From assembly GCF_028554725.1 (NCBI RefSeq), contig NC_071668.1, positions 9,903,001 to 9,967,000 on the forward strand: DNA of 64,000 nucleotides. Reading direction: 5' to 3'. Source of the stretch: Zeugodacus cucurbitae. Lineage: Eukaryota; Arthropoda; Insecta; Diptera; Tephritidae. The notes under the pieces were generated by a model, which was given only the letters and a program-made list of their open reading frames with translations, made no database searches and was not told where the DNA came from. The position numbers were made by a program, and so were the translations under genes. Shown here one piece after another: positions 26,401 through 41,400 of this stretch (position 1 is the first letter of the stretch; each line of letters begins with the position of its first letter).

Positions 26401-29400
26401 AAAAAATATATTTATAAAATATAAATAAAGATCTCACTTGCCCAAAAACAGACAATCAAAGAAGATACAAGTGACATTTTCATATTTTTTTCTTTTTGCT
26501 TCCTGCTGACAGCAACGAAAATTTATCGACTTAACTTCGCTTTTACTGCCAAGCCTGAGAGTTCCTCATATATATGTATATATATAGGTACATAAGAGTT
26601 TGCGTGTATGCATGCCAGTGACTTTCAACTTGCTCGCTTACAATTTCTTACAATTCATAAGACTTTTTCTCAAAATTTCTCACCACCCGCACCTGCAGCA
26701 CTGTTGTTGTTGTTATTTGCGCAGTCGTAGCAACAAAATAACAAACACACAACAGAAAGTCGTCGAAAACCCATTCCAATGCCGCGAATTGTGTAAGCGT
26801 TGCGGAAAAGTTCCGAAGTATAACCACAGAACCACAATTTTCTTCCGACTGAAGTGAAATATCGGCGGTATTTATTTGTGTGTTGTTGTGCGTCTGTGAA
26901 GCGAACAGCTGCTTTGACTGCTTCAAGTTTACCGTAACACGCACGCACAATTTAGTTAACAGAGCATTGAGTTGCTTTCTGGTTAACAGTTACATATAAC
27001 GGTATGTGTATGCCATTGTTTTTGTATCTGTGTGTGTTTGTTTATGTGATCCTGCGCCAGAGTGAAACGTAATTATGGCAATGGGAATGTGATCCTTCCG
27101 CATACACATATCAGCGCTCGAGTGCATTCAGCGCGTGTTGCGCGCCAACGAATCCTTTCACACACATACACATTTTGGCTGGCTTTATGCGCTCTGAATG
27201 TGTAGTTTTAAGTTGTAAACAAGAAATATGGAGACGAAAGGCACACAAGCACACAAATAAATAAACAACAAATTGTAGAATATATATATAAATATGCTCT
27301 ACTCCTTGCAACATATCCATCGCTTACTGCCTTTGCTTACTTCCACACACACACACACACTCACATGCGTGCCACCTTTTTTGGCATTTAAACTTAACAA
27401 CTTGTTTGGGACTTGTGTCATTACAGTTGCCTTTATTGCTTTTGTGTTGCCATTGTATGCTTGCTATTGCTGTTGTTGTCGCTCGCTTATTTATTTATGT
27501 GTAGATTACACATTAAGGCATTATTACATTTAAGCATACTTTCAGGCGTGTGTGCGTGTTTGTTTACAATCGCTTTCTATGCGAGCGCATATTTACACTA
27601 GTGTGCATTCATCTTTTATTTGCCAAAAAGTGTTTGCTTTCATTCGGTTGTTAATATACTCGCAACAGCATGTGTGTTGTTGTTGTTTGCTACACATATT
27701 GTTGTTTTCCATATGTGTATTTCATGTTCTCATGTGTGCGTTTTGCATATATTATCCGCTTTTATGGCTATACACAAGTTGATTTAATGTATTTTGCTAC
27801 AAGAAAGGTAAAATGGATATCTTTTGCGTTGTTTGCCTTTAGTTTTGTTGGCATAAAATATTAAATATTTTTGGTAAGATATTTTCAAATTCAATTTGTG
27901 AGGGATATTTCATATACTCTTTTTATGGAAATTATTAAATGGTCATCAGTTTTAGAACGAAGAATTAATAACAATTTAATGAAGGTCGGTTTGAAATGAC
28001 TTTTTAATACTGTGATGTGCTAAAATATACTGTTTTTGGCAAGCAATGGTAAAGACATAATTTTATATATATTTTTTATGATCTAATGTATACAAAATTT
28101 CTATTTCAATGACATAAAACCACAGATAAAAGATCGTAGGTCATTGTATAGTAAATATATTCAAGAATACTCAGTTTAAATTTGAAGCCGGTCGCTCAAT
28201 TTCTCGATGAGTTATGATGTCAGCAATTTTGAGAAATGTCATTTCGAGAAAAACCCGTTTAAAGGTTCGACTATAGCAGCTTATACCAGGGAGCGGTCGC
28301 TCTTTAGAACGTTGTCATTCAAAAACTATTCAAGAGCCCATACCGCGTTCACAGGATAATTTTGAAAATATAAGCTACCGAATAAGCAAAAAATTAAAAA
28401 ATTACCTTAATAAAACCAAATTATTCGAAAAGGAATAGTTTTAAGTCCCAAAGTCTCGTTAAGACTTAACTTGTTTTAACCTTGTTATTTGCAAGTCTGA
28501 TAAGCTTATCCTTTTAGAAAGTTGTTGAAATTTTGTATCATCACATAGACCAATGGCCCATCTAGATATCCGTCCTGAGTCGATATATTCACATATATAT
28601 ATATATTTGGCGTAGGAACCGCTTTAAGCGATTATAGCCGAATCCACCAGAGCGCGCCACCCATTCCTCCTTTTTGCTTTTTGGCGCCAACTGGAAACAT
28701 CAAGTGAAGCCAGGTCACTTTGCACTTGGTCTTTCCACCGGAGTGGAGGTCGTCCTCTTCCGCGGCTTCCTCCAGCGGGTACTGCATCGAATACTTTCAG
28801 AGCTGGAGTGTTTTCTTCCATCTGTACAACATGACCTAGCCAGCGTAGCCGCTGTCTTTTTATTCGCTGAACTATGTCAATGGCGTCGTATAAATCGTAC
28901 AGCTCATCGTTCCATCGTCTGCGGTATTCGCCGTTGGCAATGTTTAGAGGACCATAAATCGTGCTCAAAACCTTTCTCTCGAAAACCTCAAGAGTCGTCT
29001 CATTCAGCGCCATACATCAGGACGGGAATAATGAGCGACTTATAGAGTTTGATTTTGGTTCGTCCAGAGATGACTTTACTTTTCAATTGCCTACTCAGTC
29101 CAAAGTAGCACCTGTTGGCAAGAGTGATTTTGCGTTGGATTTCAAGGCTGACATTGTTGGTGTTGTTAATGCTGGTTCCCAGATAAACGAAATTATCTAC
29201 AACTTCAAAGTTATGACTGTCAACAGTGACGTGGGAGCCAAGATGCGAGTGCGCTGACTGTTTGTTTGATGACAGGAGATATTTCGTCTTGTCCTCATTC
29301 ACCACCAGACCCATACGCTTCGCTTCTTTATCTAGTCTGGAAAACGCAGAACAAACGGCGCGGTTGTTGCTTCCGATGATATCAATATCATCGGCATAAG

Positions 29401-32400
29401 CCAGGAGCTGTACACTCTTGTAGAAGATTGTACCCTCTCTATTTAGTTCTGCAGCTCGTATTATTTTTTCCAGCAATAGATTGAAGAAGTCGCACGATAG
29501 TGAGTCACCCTGTCTGAAGCCTCGTTTGGTATCGAACGGCTCGGACAGGTCCTTCCCGATCCTGACGGAGCTTTTGGTGTTGCTCAACGTCAGCTTACAT
29601 AGCCGTATTAGTTTTGCAGGGATACCAAATTCAGACATCGCGGCATAAAGGCAGCTCCTTTTCGTGCTATCGAAGGCAGCTTTAAAATCGATAAAAAGAT
29701 GGTGAGTATCGATTCTTCTCTCTCGGGTCTTTTCCAAGATTTGGCGCATGGTGAATATCTGGTCCATTGTAGATTTTCCAGGTCTAAAGCCACACTGATA
29801 AGGTCCAATCAGTTCGTTGACGGTGGGCTTTAGTCTTTCACACAATACGCTCGACAAAACCTTATATGCGATATTGAGGAGACTTATACCACGGTAGTTG
29901 GCGCAGATTGTGAAGTCTCCCTTCTTCATAAAACGATTTAAATATTATACTCTCACTTTCCATCCATCTTATTATATACCATTTATTCCATTTATTCTTA
30001 TTATATACCCAAAATACTGAAACGCTTTTATGTGAGTTCGTTCGCTGGTATGTGTGAATTTATTTGCACAAGTGTTGCTCGTTAATATTATAAATTAAGT
30101 TTTGAACAATTTTGTGAACGCATTCAAGTATGACAAGCAACAAAACAGCTGTTGGATTATCAGCAACGAAAATAGGAGAAAGAGAAAGTGTGAGTATGAG
30201 AGTGTAATCAGTGAAAAGATATATATTTGAAATATATAGCTATATTAGGGTGGAACTTCAATCTCACGATAGTTTTTATATCAAAAATGCTACGAAAGAC
30301 TACAGTTATTATTCAGAAATTTAAATAATTTTTCAATGTTTAATATGACCGTAGCCTACTATGTGTCAAATCTTAGCCTGAAATATGGAAATGTATATAA
30401 GATATCGTTTATTTTAGTACTCTCTATCATTCTAGGTATTGACGCTGAGAAAATTATAAATTCAAATAGCATAGAGGCCACCGTAATACATAATTAATAT
30501 TGTACTTGCCACATGAAACTCTTTAGATTCTTTATAGAGATATATGAACATTAAAATTTCCTTTGTTTGCTTAAGGACCACCCTACTTTCTATACATAAT
30601 CATATTACTAGTTGCATGCAACCTTTAAAATTTCTATATTTTGTTATATTTGCAATTTTTGTGTTTATACTTGGACTTTGTTTCACGAATTTGATAGTCG
30701 TTCATGTGTTTGTATATCCGCTCCTACACAAATACGTATGCATGTATATATATGTATACATGCATGTTTATTTGAAAATAGGTCGTCTGCTGAAAAATTC
30801 ATGCAATATTTCTTTCAGTTTTGGGCGCTTCAGTGAAGCATTAAATTGCTGCTTGTTATGCGTAAATTTATATTTGTTTTCTCAGGACTCAGGCAAAAGT
30901 TTTAATTTCTTAAATTAAATGGAAAATGCAAAATGGTAATCCGTGTTGGGATTAAAAATATTTTATAATTTTTTTAAGCTTGAGAAAATGCAGCTGATTC
31001 AATTTAGAATGTCTTTTAATATTAAATTTTCACTAAACTGAGAGATTATTTCATTAGTTTGCGAAATCTAGCTAAGACAAAAATGAAAAAGTCTCCTACA
31101 AACTAACTTCAGTGCGTTTTATTTAGAGCAGTTGAGTTTGTGAGACACTTATTTTTTGTGAAAAATTAACCCATTTCCCTCCTAACTCAAAAAATCTAAT
31201 ATTTTCTAACCCACTCAAGCGTATTATTCATTTTTATAGCGAAATCTATTCTTTAAATTACCCAATTTATATTGACTGAACTGCCATCAATTCTCCCAAT
31301 ACATGCAACCCATCATCGCAGTGTGTGAACAGACACAAACATTATTACACACACACACCACTAATCTCAGCATGACTACCCCATTTACGTGTGCATAGCA
31401 TACACACAAGCAACAACACAACTCTTTTTTTTGTAGATTTTCTATTGCCTGGCATTCTTCATCAATTTATATGACGCATAAGTTTGCTAAATTGCGTCTC
31501 ATCATAACCTGGCTATGATTTATTGCCGCAATTATTTACCTACTAAAAATTTTCCAGCATCCTTTAGCGCCACAACAAGCACACTCAAACATGTGCGAAA
31601 AGATGGTAGCCAAAAAAAGCTGAAATCCTTTCAATAATGCAATTCATCAAAATGCAAAGCAACCATAATACTAAAGTACACAGTATATGCATGTAAGGGT
31701 GTGCGTGTTTGTGTGAGTCTGTGATCTGCTAAAAATTCACATCACTCATGACACAACATGTGGCACCAAACATACACCCAACTGATTTAACGCACTCCCA
31801 CGCTCACCTTTGCTTATGCTCACCTTAAGTAGAGAGGTGTGCGCGGTGGGTGTGGCAATAGAAAATTGGCGTTAAGCTTGCGAGAAAGTGAAAGCTTTGG
31901 GTGAAAGTGTGCGGAGGCGTCAAAGTACCAATTTGCATATTTTTTCGATTTTTTCTAAGCAAATAATGTAAATTGTTTAACGTCTTGTGCTGTAACCGTG
32001 CGAAAAATGGTGAAACATAAAAAATTACCACACATTTGGTGGGATATGTTCAATTATTTGTCTTTGCATTTCTTATTTCAAGCACTTTACTCAATTGATT
32101 CTACTCGATTGTGGTTTTATATAATATTTAGTACGATTTTAGCAACTGATATACAAATTTTTGAAATATACATTAAAATTTAATAGAATAAATAAGTTTT
32201 TAGTACTAAAAACTGATGGTGAACTAAACATATTTTTAAGTATGTAGAAAGTAAAAAATCCTAAAATCCATTAGTAGTTAGCCCTGAGTTATTTTGATAG
32301 TAGATATAAAATTCGTTTGTACTAAAAATAAAAAATCCTTGAATAGACTACAATGCAATGCCACCGAAAATTTACTTAAAAACTCTCTACCAAGTTAGTG

Positions 32401-35400
32401 TTTGTTTTTGTTATACTAATTCGTATATTAGTACTAAAATTGTCTAAGTCTTATTGAAGAAAATACTGAGTTAAGATAAAATATTTATGTTAAGTAACCA
32501 ATTTAGAGATTTTTAGCTCTTATATTAATGATAGTCCTATTAGCGTCTTAATATACATCTATTGTACTAAAAAGAATATTAAGTTCTAGAACTGTATTTC
32601 GCGCTAACAAACTCAACTTGGTGATTTTCAGTTAATAAGATAACCAGCAATTTCTGCTCTGAAAAGTAATTAGAGCAAACATTTTTTAAACAAATTTTGA
32701 TGTACTAAAATTTATTTTCATTCTTAACTTTACCCTATCATTCACTTTTGAGACCTTGATAGCTAATTAAAAGAGAAAAACTCATGTAATCAAAATTTAT
32801 ATTTTTAGTAAACTTTTCTTGGAATTTATAAAGAAAAGCAAAATTTTCCCGCAAAGGTCGAGAATTCGGCTCAAATAGTGACATTTTCAGTTGAGAATAA
32901 GTTGGGAATGCAAACAGATCTCTACAAATATTTTGTTGGGTTAATGTTGACACAAATGTCCAAGATCGATATAAAACGATTTAATCGATTTAATCGATCA
33001 GTGCTTGACCCTAGAGACATCTATTGGAAAAGGCGGAATCAAAGTTGTAGACCTAATATTATATTTTTAGTACGAAAAAGTGGCTTAGGGCGCTTCTTAG
33101 TTTGGTAAATAGTACTAAAAAATATAAGGAATTCTATAAGTAGCTATATATTTAGGATTTACTTTGAAACTGTGGTCCAAATAATTGTGTGTACTAAAAA
33201 TAGTTTTAGTACGAATGTAAAAAATGCTGTACACTTTTAATTTGAATTTTAATCAATTAATTTTCGTTTTAATTTACTTCTGCTTAGTAATCAACATATA
33301 CTTTTTTTTTTAGAGAACAAGGTGTACAAAAATGTAGCTTAAGAATTAATATTGAAATTAATAAAAATGATTCCGGGATTTTTGCTGGATAGAGTATATA
33401 CAATAAAATACAAACAAGAAACTACAATGAAAACAGGCTAATATAATTTTTTAGTTCTAAAATTTTGTACTAAAAATATAATTTGTTCTAAATTGGTTTA
33501 TTAATTTTTTTATTATCAAATTTAATGCACATCATTATTTTTTAATGTTCTTATTAACTTTATTTTTAAATATATTATTGCTTTTGTACATAAATTTAAG
33601 TACACTGAATATACATATCAAAATATTTATATACCACATTTCACTCCCAGCATTCCTCCTACCGATAAAAACTAAACATATTTCATATATTCTGTCTTCC
33701 AGGTTGTAAATTCGCGTCGTGAAACGGATGCTGGTGTCTACTGGTGTGAGGCGAAGAACGAGTTGGGCGTAGCGAGAAGTCGCAATGCGACGCTGCAAGT
33801 TGCGGGTGAGTGCTTTAATATATCACTTTATATATATATGCAAATAAATCTAATATTCACCAACACATACGCACCTCAATATCCATAACCGTTATATAAT
33901 AAATAAATATGTGCGTGTAGATTTATGGCACACCAAAGTGCAAATACTTAAATGCATATGGCGCTACTTAGTGCCGCGCGCAACGACATGATAGGGTTAA
34001 AGGATATTACGAAGAAAAAATGAAATGAAATAAAATTTGCAAATAAAATTAAAGACAAGCAGCGCGCAACTGGAGTCAATCGAGGCAACGACGTTGCCAC
34101 CGGAGACTTGAGGCGCGCGAACTTTATTTTTTTTCTTTTTGTGTGTATGAAAGTTCCGTGTGTATTCCATGTGTATGCGACCTTTGCACTTTTTGTCATC
34201 CACGTTGTCAGCCATATCGTTGCTGCACCATAACTGCATGACACACACACATATGTCCCTATATTGCTGGCGTCTGCTCAAAAAACACGCATTTCTACGA
34301 CGCGCTTAAATATTTATACTACCTTTTTTCGTATTCTCTTCTGCTCTATCTTAACTTATGTGAAATTTATGCAAACTTGCTTACTTCGCTTACAAAATTC
34401 CGCCTCACGCATGCGAATGCCACGTTCACTAGCTACTTTGTGCCACAACCACAACACTGTGTCGGCGCGCTACCTTTTCGACCGTTATATTTAACCAGTT
34501 TTACACATGAGCGCTCGCATACCGGAGTGCAAAGACACACACAAGCCGTGAAATGATACTGCCGCAATTTTGTTACCCCTCCACGTCCCTCTCCCTCTCC
34601 AACTCCATATTTTATGTATTGCCAGCGCGCTCTTACCTTATTGAATACCTGCTGTAGCTAATTTCTGTCAATATTCTTTACTACCTTTAGAAGTTGCAAT
34701 ATTTTCACTCCACTTTATGCTTTCATGTTTTCAATTTCTTATTTTTGCCTTCAAATTGCTTGGGGATGTATTTTTCAATATTTGCATGGAAATCACGAAA
34801 AGCACGTCGATTCTGGCTTGTCAGTTCCGGTAAGCGAGGGCGGTTGAGCGTCAGCGCTGTCAGTGTACGGTAATGCATTGAAAAACATAAACCGTTAGCT
34901 GTAGCTACTACAAAGTATAGATAAGAGTGTGTATATCTTCAATGCAAGCCCGTAAAAATTTCGCTCAACTCAGCTGCTGGCTGTGTAAACGCTTCTGGAA
35001 TTAATAAATTTTTTCACTCTTTTCGCTCTTCTTTTTTTCGCTGACTTCAAATCAAATCTTTCCACCTTCTCTCTACTCTACTTTTTCCACCTCCTTATTT
35101 GCACTTTTATTTATTTGCGGTTTTCTGCATCCACCTTTATTCTATGTTTTCTCTTTTTTATTTTTCTACTACTTTTTCTTTTCCACGAAGAAAGGTTAAT
35201 TCAAGTTGCGCATCATTGTTGCACGTACTTTGTTCAAGGCAAGCAAGTCTGCCGCTGGCACCTACTTTACATCCACTCAAGCTGCGAAACAAGACTTGCA
35301 TATTTGATCGGTGCACATATTTTATTAGTGTATCGCTTTTTTTGCCACTCACTCACCTGTGAGGGGTCGTCGAAGTTGCGCAGGTGTGTGTGCTGGTCAT

Positions 35401-38400
35401 GTCCGTTTCTAGTTGCCACTCTCGCTGCTGTGGCTTCCTTGTAATTCCCTTGTACTTGTAGCGGTTTGCTGCCACATTGTCATGCAGCTCGTTGCTCGTT
35501 ACTGCCGCTGCCACGCTGCCACGTAACTGTAGTCAACTTAAATCGATAAAAAGTATTAAAAAGATTCCTTTGCTACTTTTGCCGTTGAAATGCTTATGCA
35601 AATGGCATGGCTTGTCGTGTAATATTTACATAGTAACATGCTTCATGGCGCAAACTAAGCAAACTGGGTTAAATTAATGCTATAAAAATGAAAATGTTGT
35701 TGTGAAAGGGTACTTAATTGGCTGTATTAAGCATGCAGCAAATGTATTTTATACTTTCAACGCTGTTTTTTTTTATTTCTGAAGTCTCATTTGATATAAT
35801 TCCGATTTCCTGTGTATGCTTTGTGGGTGCGCTCTATTCCTTTAAAGGCAATACGAGGCGTTGTTTTCTCCCGATACATAGAACCACATGCTGCGCTCAG
35901 AAATATTTCTAACTGATAAACAGAATTTTCTTGGAACAGAAATACTCTTATAATATGCAGCATTCTTGTCAATACACTGAGGTCCCTTTCGTTCCACTTG
36001 TGCCACCTATATCAACCTTGACTCTCTTCATAATTCAAGGAAGAAAACATTAGGATAAACTCTTGTTTTGTAATAAATCTGATCAATTTTTGTAAGTACT
36101 CTCAAAGCTGGTATCCATACCTGAAAGATTTTTTTTTTTCATATTTTGCTGTTTCTGAAGCCAACATCAGGTAGACTACAAAGTTGCTGTATTAAGTAAG
36201 TTCTGTTCTGGTCTATCCTAAGTCCAAATCTGCAGTCTACTTCACTTCTAGCTGAAAAATGTCTGGAAAAGCTTAAAAAAATTCCAAAAAATCACAAAAA
36301 AGCAGGCCGTCACATGGGATGACCCTTAAAGATTATTATTATACGTTATGCTAATCTGAAAGTTGAACATCGTTGAAAAGGATGCTTAAGAGAAATAACC
36401 ACAATGGTATCAGCTTTTGCAGACATTTTTTAGATAGAAGTGAAGTAGACTGCAGATTTGAAAAACACGGTTTTGAGAAAAACGCGTTCAAAGTTTCCAG
36501 CTGCCATTTGAGAGCTTCGGACAGCTCCATCTTCTAACTGCTGTATTTTAAAATAACTTCGAATTACTGAAAGTCAATTTACTACCGTATTCTAGACATT
36601 TTAAGTAAGCAATTTATGATTAAAAAAATATATTTTTTAGTCCATCACATAGAATGACCCCTTTAAAAAGTAAAATTAAGGCTAAACTACCTGAAGACAA
36701 AGAGTTTAAGTATTTAATGGGTATCGGATTCTGACTCTCTCTCTCCCTCCCTTTTTATCTCTAATAGTATGAAATCTCATTTCTAAAAGCAAATACTTGA
36801 GTATCACAAACAGAAGAGTAACACAAGAGCGGGAGAGATTGCGCGAAATCTATTGCTTTATATTTAATTAAATAATTAATTAACATAGAGAAGGGCTATA
36901 ACGATGGGGATGACTGGCTTGCTACTAAAAATATGACTAAATATATATATTTTTTCCAGGTTGGCACAATTGTCAGACACTATGCTATGTGTCATTTAGT
37001 TTGTTTACGGCGTCATTAGGAAAAAGTCAACATTGTGTTTGCGTTGCGATTTTAATATGCCCCTCTTTGAACGATTTGTATCAATCGTAAACTTGATGCG
37101 TGTGGCATGATGTTGTTTTCGACATGGTTGAATCACTTAATGTTTTTTCAGCATTTCCAACGATTTGGCACAGAAAATTTCGTTTGTAACACAAAATTGC
37201 ACACAAACTCTTTGTTCAATATTTTTATCCATTTAATTTGAGAATTTCCGGGTATTTATTTGATAGAAGTAAGTTGATTTTCAAGAGATTTTGAGAGCTT
37301 ATGTTATAACTTATATGATAATATGGCGATGCAGGGTTGCCCTCCTGTTGAAAAAATCACATATCTCTCTGGAATTAAAATTATTTGATAATACATTTAG
37401 CAAATAGAAAGGTCTTTTAATCTGACATTTAATTCATTGATATATCAATTATATGAATATTGAATAATGAAGTCTTGACATAAAAATTATTTCTTAAATT
37501 AAATTAGAAATTATTTGATATAGCTTAATCATTAGGCTTTACGCCTCTCATATCGAAAGTCTTTGCCATCTCACTACCATCATCCAATAGCAGCTATATA
37601 CAGTTTAAATTTTACAACCGCTTTTCAATACCTGCCAAGCCTAGCTAATTGTAATTGCATACTAAATATTTACGCAAATTTAATTTAAATAAAGCTCACT
37701 TAAAATATATTCACGCTTTTATTAGGCACCCAAAATGTTGAAAAATTTAGCCAAAATTCCAAAATTCTAAAGCCATTACTAAAATAATATTGTATGACTC
37801 TACTAAGTTCCCTTATATTACTTATAAATGTATGAAAATCCCTTATCAAATTGCCTCACTCACCACATAGTACTTTAACGCAAGAATTCATAAAAATTTC
37901 CATAAGACATTTCGTAAATTCAAAATCCACTTAAATTGTATGGCTTTATAATTTTGCCAGAGTTCAATGCTGAGCTGCAATGATGCGTATACGCCATGAC
38001 GCACAAATACAATATGATGTGATTGATACCATTAAAAATCAATAACATCACCGGCGGCAATTGGCTTTGTTATTGGAATGTTTCCGGCATGATGCTGAGC
38101 AACAAAAATATACCTTTCTAAATATATGTATATGTATCTACTTTTCCGCGCAATTCACTTTCAATTTCAATTGAAAAACCTCAACGTGACTAAGCATGTG
38201 GAAATGAGCGTAAAAGTACGAGTGTATGCAAAGAAATAAGAAAGGTGAAAGTGCAAAAATGGATCAAAAAATAAATTGAAATCAAAGCGACGATTTACTA
38301 TACTGGTGAAGACGGTATCAAGTTGAAAGTAAGGCGCCTACTAGTATGCTAAGGTATAGAAATGTATACACATATATCTTACCTTATTTGTGTTGCTTGA

Positions 38401-41400
38401 AAAGCATGTGGTGTGTAGCAATTTGCTTTTAGCCAACTGCGACAAGTTGCAACAACAACAAATCACTTCGAATACAATGCTTTTGCTGCCTCCACAATGG
38501 CATTATAAGAGAGCAAATGCCACATTTCCCTACAAATGCCACACGCTAAAGGCGAACTGTGATTCATTTAATTTACCTATTGCCGTGAGGGAGTGGCGCA
38601 AAGTGTGAATTGAATCAGAAGAAAAATGTGAAATAAACAATATTGACTTTTTCTACGTCAGTGCCGGCAGCGAAACGCGCTCAAACACACTCTCATATAT
38701 GTATATATAGATTTACAGTCAGCGCGCTCAGTTGACGTGCACATATCATTTTCCTGCAAATTTTCTGTTTCCTTAAGAGTAAAAGAGCAAAAACAACAGC
38801 AAAGCGCGCCGCCACTTCGTTACCTTTTGCCACTTTGCCACACGCAGCGATGCCGCAACATTTATGTAATTTCCTCTTAAATTTCCTTAAACAGTTTTGT
38901 TTCACTTGCCTTGATTTGTGTGGCGTCAATATATATACATATATACAGTTATATATATATATATATATTACAAAAAAAGTTGTTCTGCCTGCCACAAGGC
39001 GCTTATTTAACCTGCCACATAGCATATTGTATTTGCCTATGCCTAGCAAGCAATACTAAATATAGCTGCTTGCCACAAGCCAAGTGCGCCATATTGCCAC
39101 ACACACACACAATATTTTCGCCATTTTTCACCTTATCCGTCTGTTTCCATTTCGCTACGCGTGACGTTGACGTTCACGACGCCCACGCGCCCTCCGTTTA
39201 CCCTGACCTAGGCCGTCAAACAGGCAGCCTATCTCGCACGCGCCTTGTGTGTCGTTGTGTAATGCTTGCTGGCTTCAAATGACTTTGTATGCGTGATTTG
39301 CCTGGCTGACTGTTTCTAATGTTGCGCGCTTGTCACTGCCAAACACCACCGCCATCTTGGCTCCTACATACCTGCGCTTCGATGCTGCTGTTGATTTTGA
39401 TTAATTTATTGATTGTTGGCGTGCCTTTGTCGACTTGCCGCGCGCTTTTCGCCTTTGATTTTCACCTGCAAATCGCAGCACATACAACAGCAGTTGGCGT
39501 GTTTTTAAGTAGAGGCACTTTGCTAATGGTTTGGCGACTAAACACAAGCACACAAACCCTCTGAGTCCCAACTCCGTACCACTCCACACAAATCACCTTG
39601 AATTTAAGGCGCGTTCGTAGGCTTTTATACTTTTCATCTATATATTTTATTTTCTTTTTTAATATAATTTATTTTCAGTATCACTTTCAATTCACCAGAG
39701 CTACCAGCAGGCCTTTCAACGCCCCACCTCCATTTTTCAGCATTCATAAATTCAAATCAAATTTCCTTAATTCGAACCCTGACTTCAACGGTCACTTACG
39801 TTGAGCTCTACTACCTTGTTGTTGTTGTTATTGTTTTTATTTTATTTTTTCCACAACGAATTTCACCTTCCTTCGTTTGCTTTTGATTTATTATGATTTA
39901 TGTGCGTAACATTTTGATGAGTGATTTATGATTTTGACATTAATATTCATTAGTATCGATTTATTTTTGCGGCTTCGACTAGCCTTTGTAGTCCGCACCG
40001 AAATTTGCAGTGAGTTGGGTTGCGGTTGTAAGGCGCTGACCTGCGTTATGTGGCTGTGTGTGAGAATTTAAATCAAATTTAATTTTTTGATGAAGGCAAA
40101 TGGTTTGGGCGACCTTAAAAGTCGGAAATTCAATAAGAACCCACAAATTGAGGGGTAGAAATGTTAGATTCCTTGAAAAGTAATTGCGGTGGGAATATAT
40201 GTAAATATATAACAAAGATATTGTTTCGACTATCTTATGGACATGGACCTCCCTAGAATTTCCTCTTTCCTCTTCTGATGACCTCTTTCTAATAAATCGC
40301 AAAGGAAAGCATCAGTCAAATATCTTATTTGCTCATTTATGACATCACCTGTTCATCAAACTCAAACATTACCACGAAGAGAAGCCTCGTAAGTCAGTTA
40401 ATATCATAGAACGTCCGTTTTTGAAAAGTCTAAAGTCCATTTCGGCTGAAAAAGGTTATGAATATAGCAAAAAAAAAACTACTGAGGTACATTTTTGTAG
40501 CGATTTCAGATTTAGTATGTTTTAAGGGCATCTAATTTTCTCGAAATTTGCTGACGCCCATCTAAAGAACTTGTCTTTTGTTAGTCTAACATCCAAATGA
40601 TGTAAGAACTAAGGATATCAGGCGATTGTGTCGTCCACTTTAGCTGGAAGTTGAACCATTTTCTTATAATTAACTTCCAGAGTTATGCGAAATTGTACGA
40701 TTTTGAAGAGGGAATAATTCTGATAAATCCTTGAACAGATAAAGGTACTATACCATATTATATGGACATGGATGACACAATCGGCACAATGACACAATAC
40801 CTTTTGTAAACGCAACACTGCCAAATAAACTAGATATGCCTAACTAGTCAATGTGATTAGCCACTGTTCAACTGCTTTTGTGGTAATATCTCTAGTTCAT
40901 GATCTCTGCTGATAAGCCTTCAATTGACCACTTCAGAACCAAGATAGTAATATCACAATATTTTTACTACCAATACCTATGATAATCTTATAATATTCTA
41001 ATATAATCATTCTCAATACAAATAAGTAATCGAAGTACTATCTTTACAATTACCATTACCGATTACTAACATTACTTTAATAATAAGATAATAATATAAC
41101 AAGTTTTCTACAACAAATTTCAATAATAACTTCATAGTAATCTAATATGATTACTCCCAATACTACCAAGTACTCCAAGTACCACCATTACAATTATTGA
41201 TTACAATTATTATTTTAACAATATCATTGTAATGAACTAAGTTTTCTATTATCAATACCAATATTAACTTGATAGTAATCCGATTTGAGTGGTTTTTCGA
41301 ATGGATGAAAGTGCCCCAGCTCTGAAAGTTTTCGATGCAGTACCCGCTGGTGGAAGCCGAGGAAGAGGGAGACCTCCACTCCGGTGGAAGGACCAGGTGG

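Noticed and set aside
26600..26950. Overlapping frames of 85 to 100 residues on both strands
   Set aside because: There is no shared motif or family, and no splice or promoter context.
28674..29257. Plus-strand open frames over the LINE copy
   Set aside because: They are antisense to the reverse-transcriptase frame, which has clear motifs.
35099..35444. Two plus-strand frames of 87 and 109 residues
   Set aside because: They are phenylalanine/serine/cysteine-rich products of T-rich intron DNA, overlap each other, and lack any signature.
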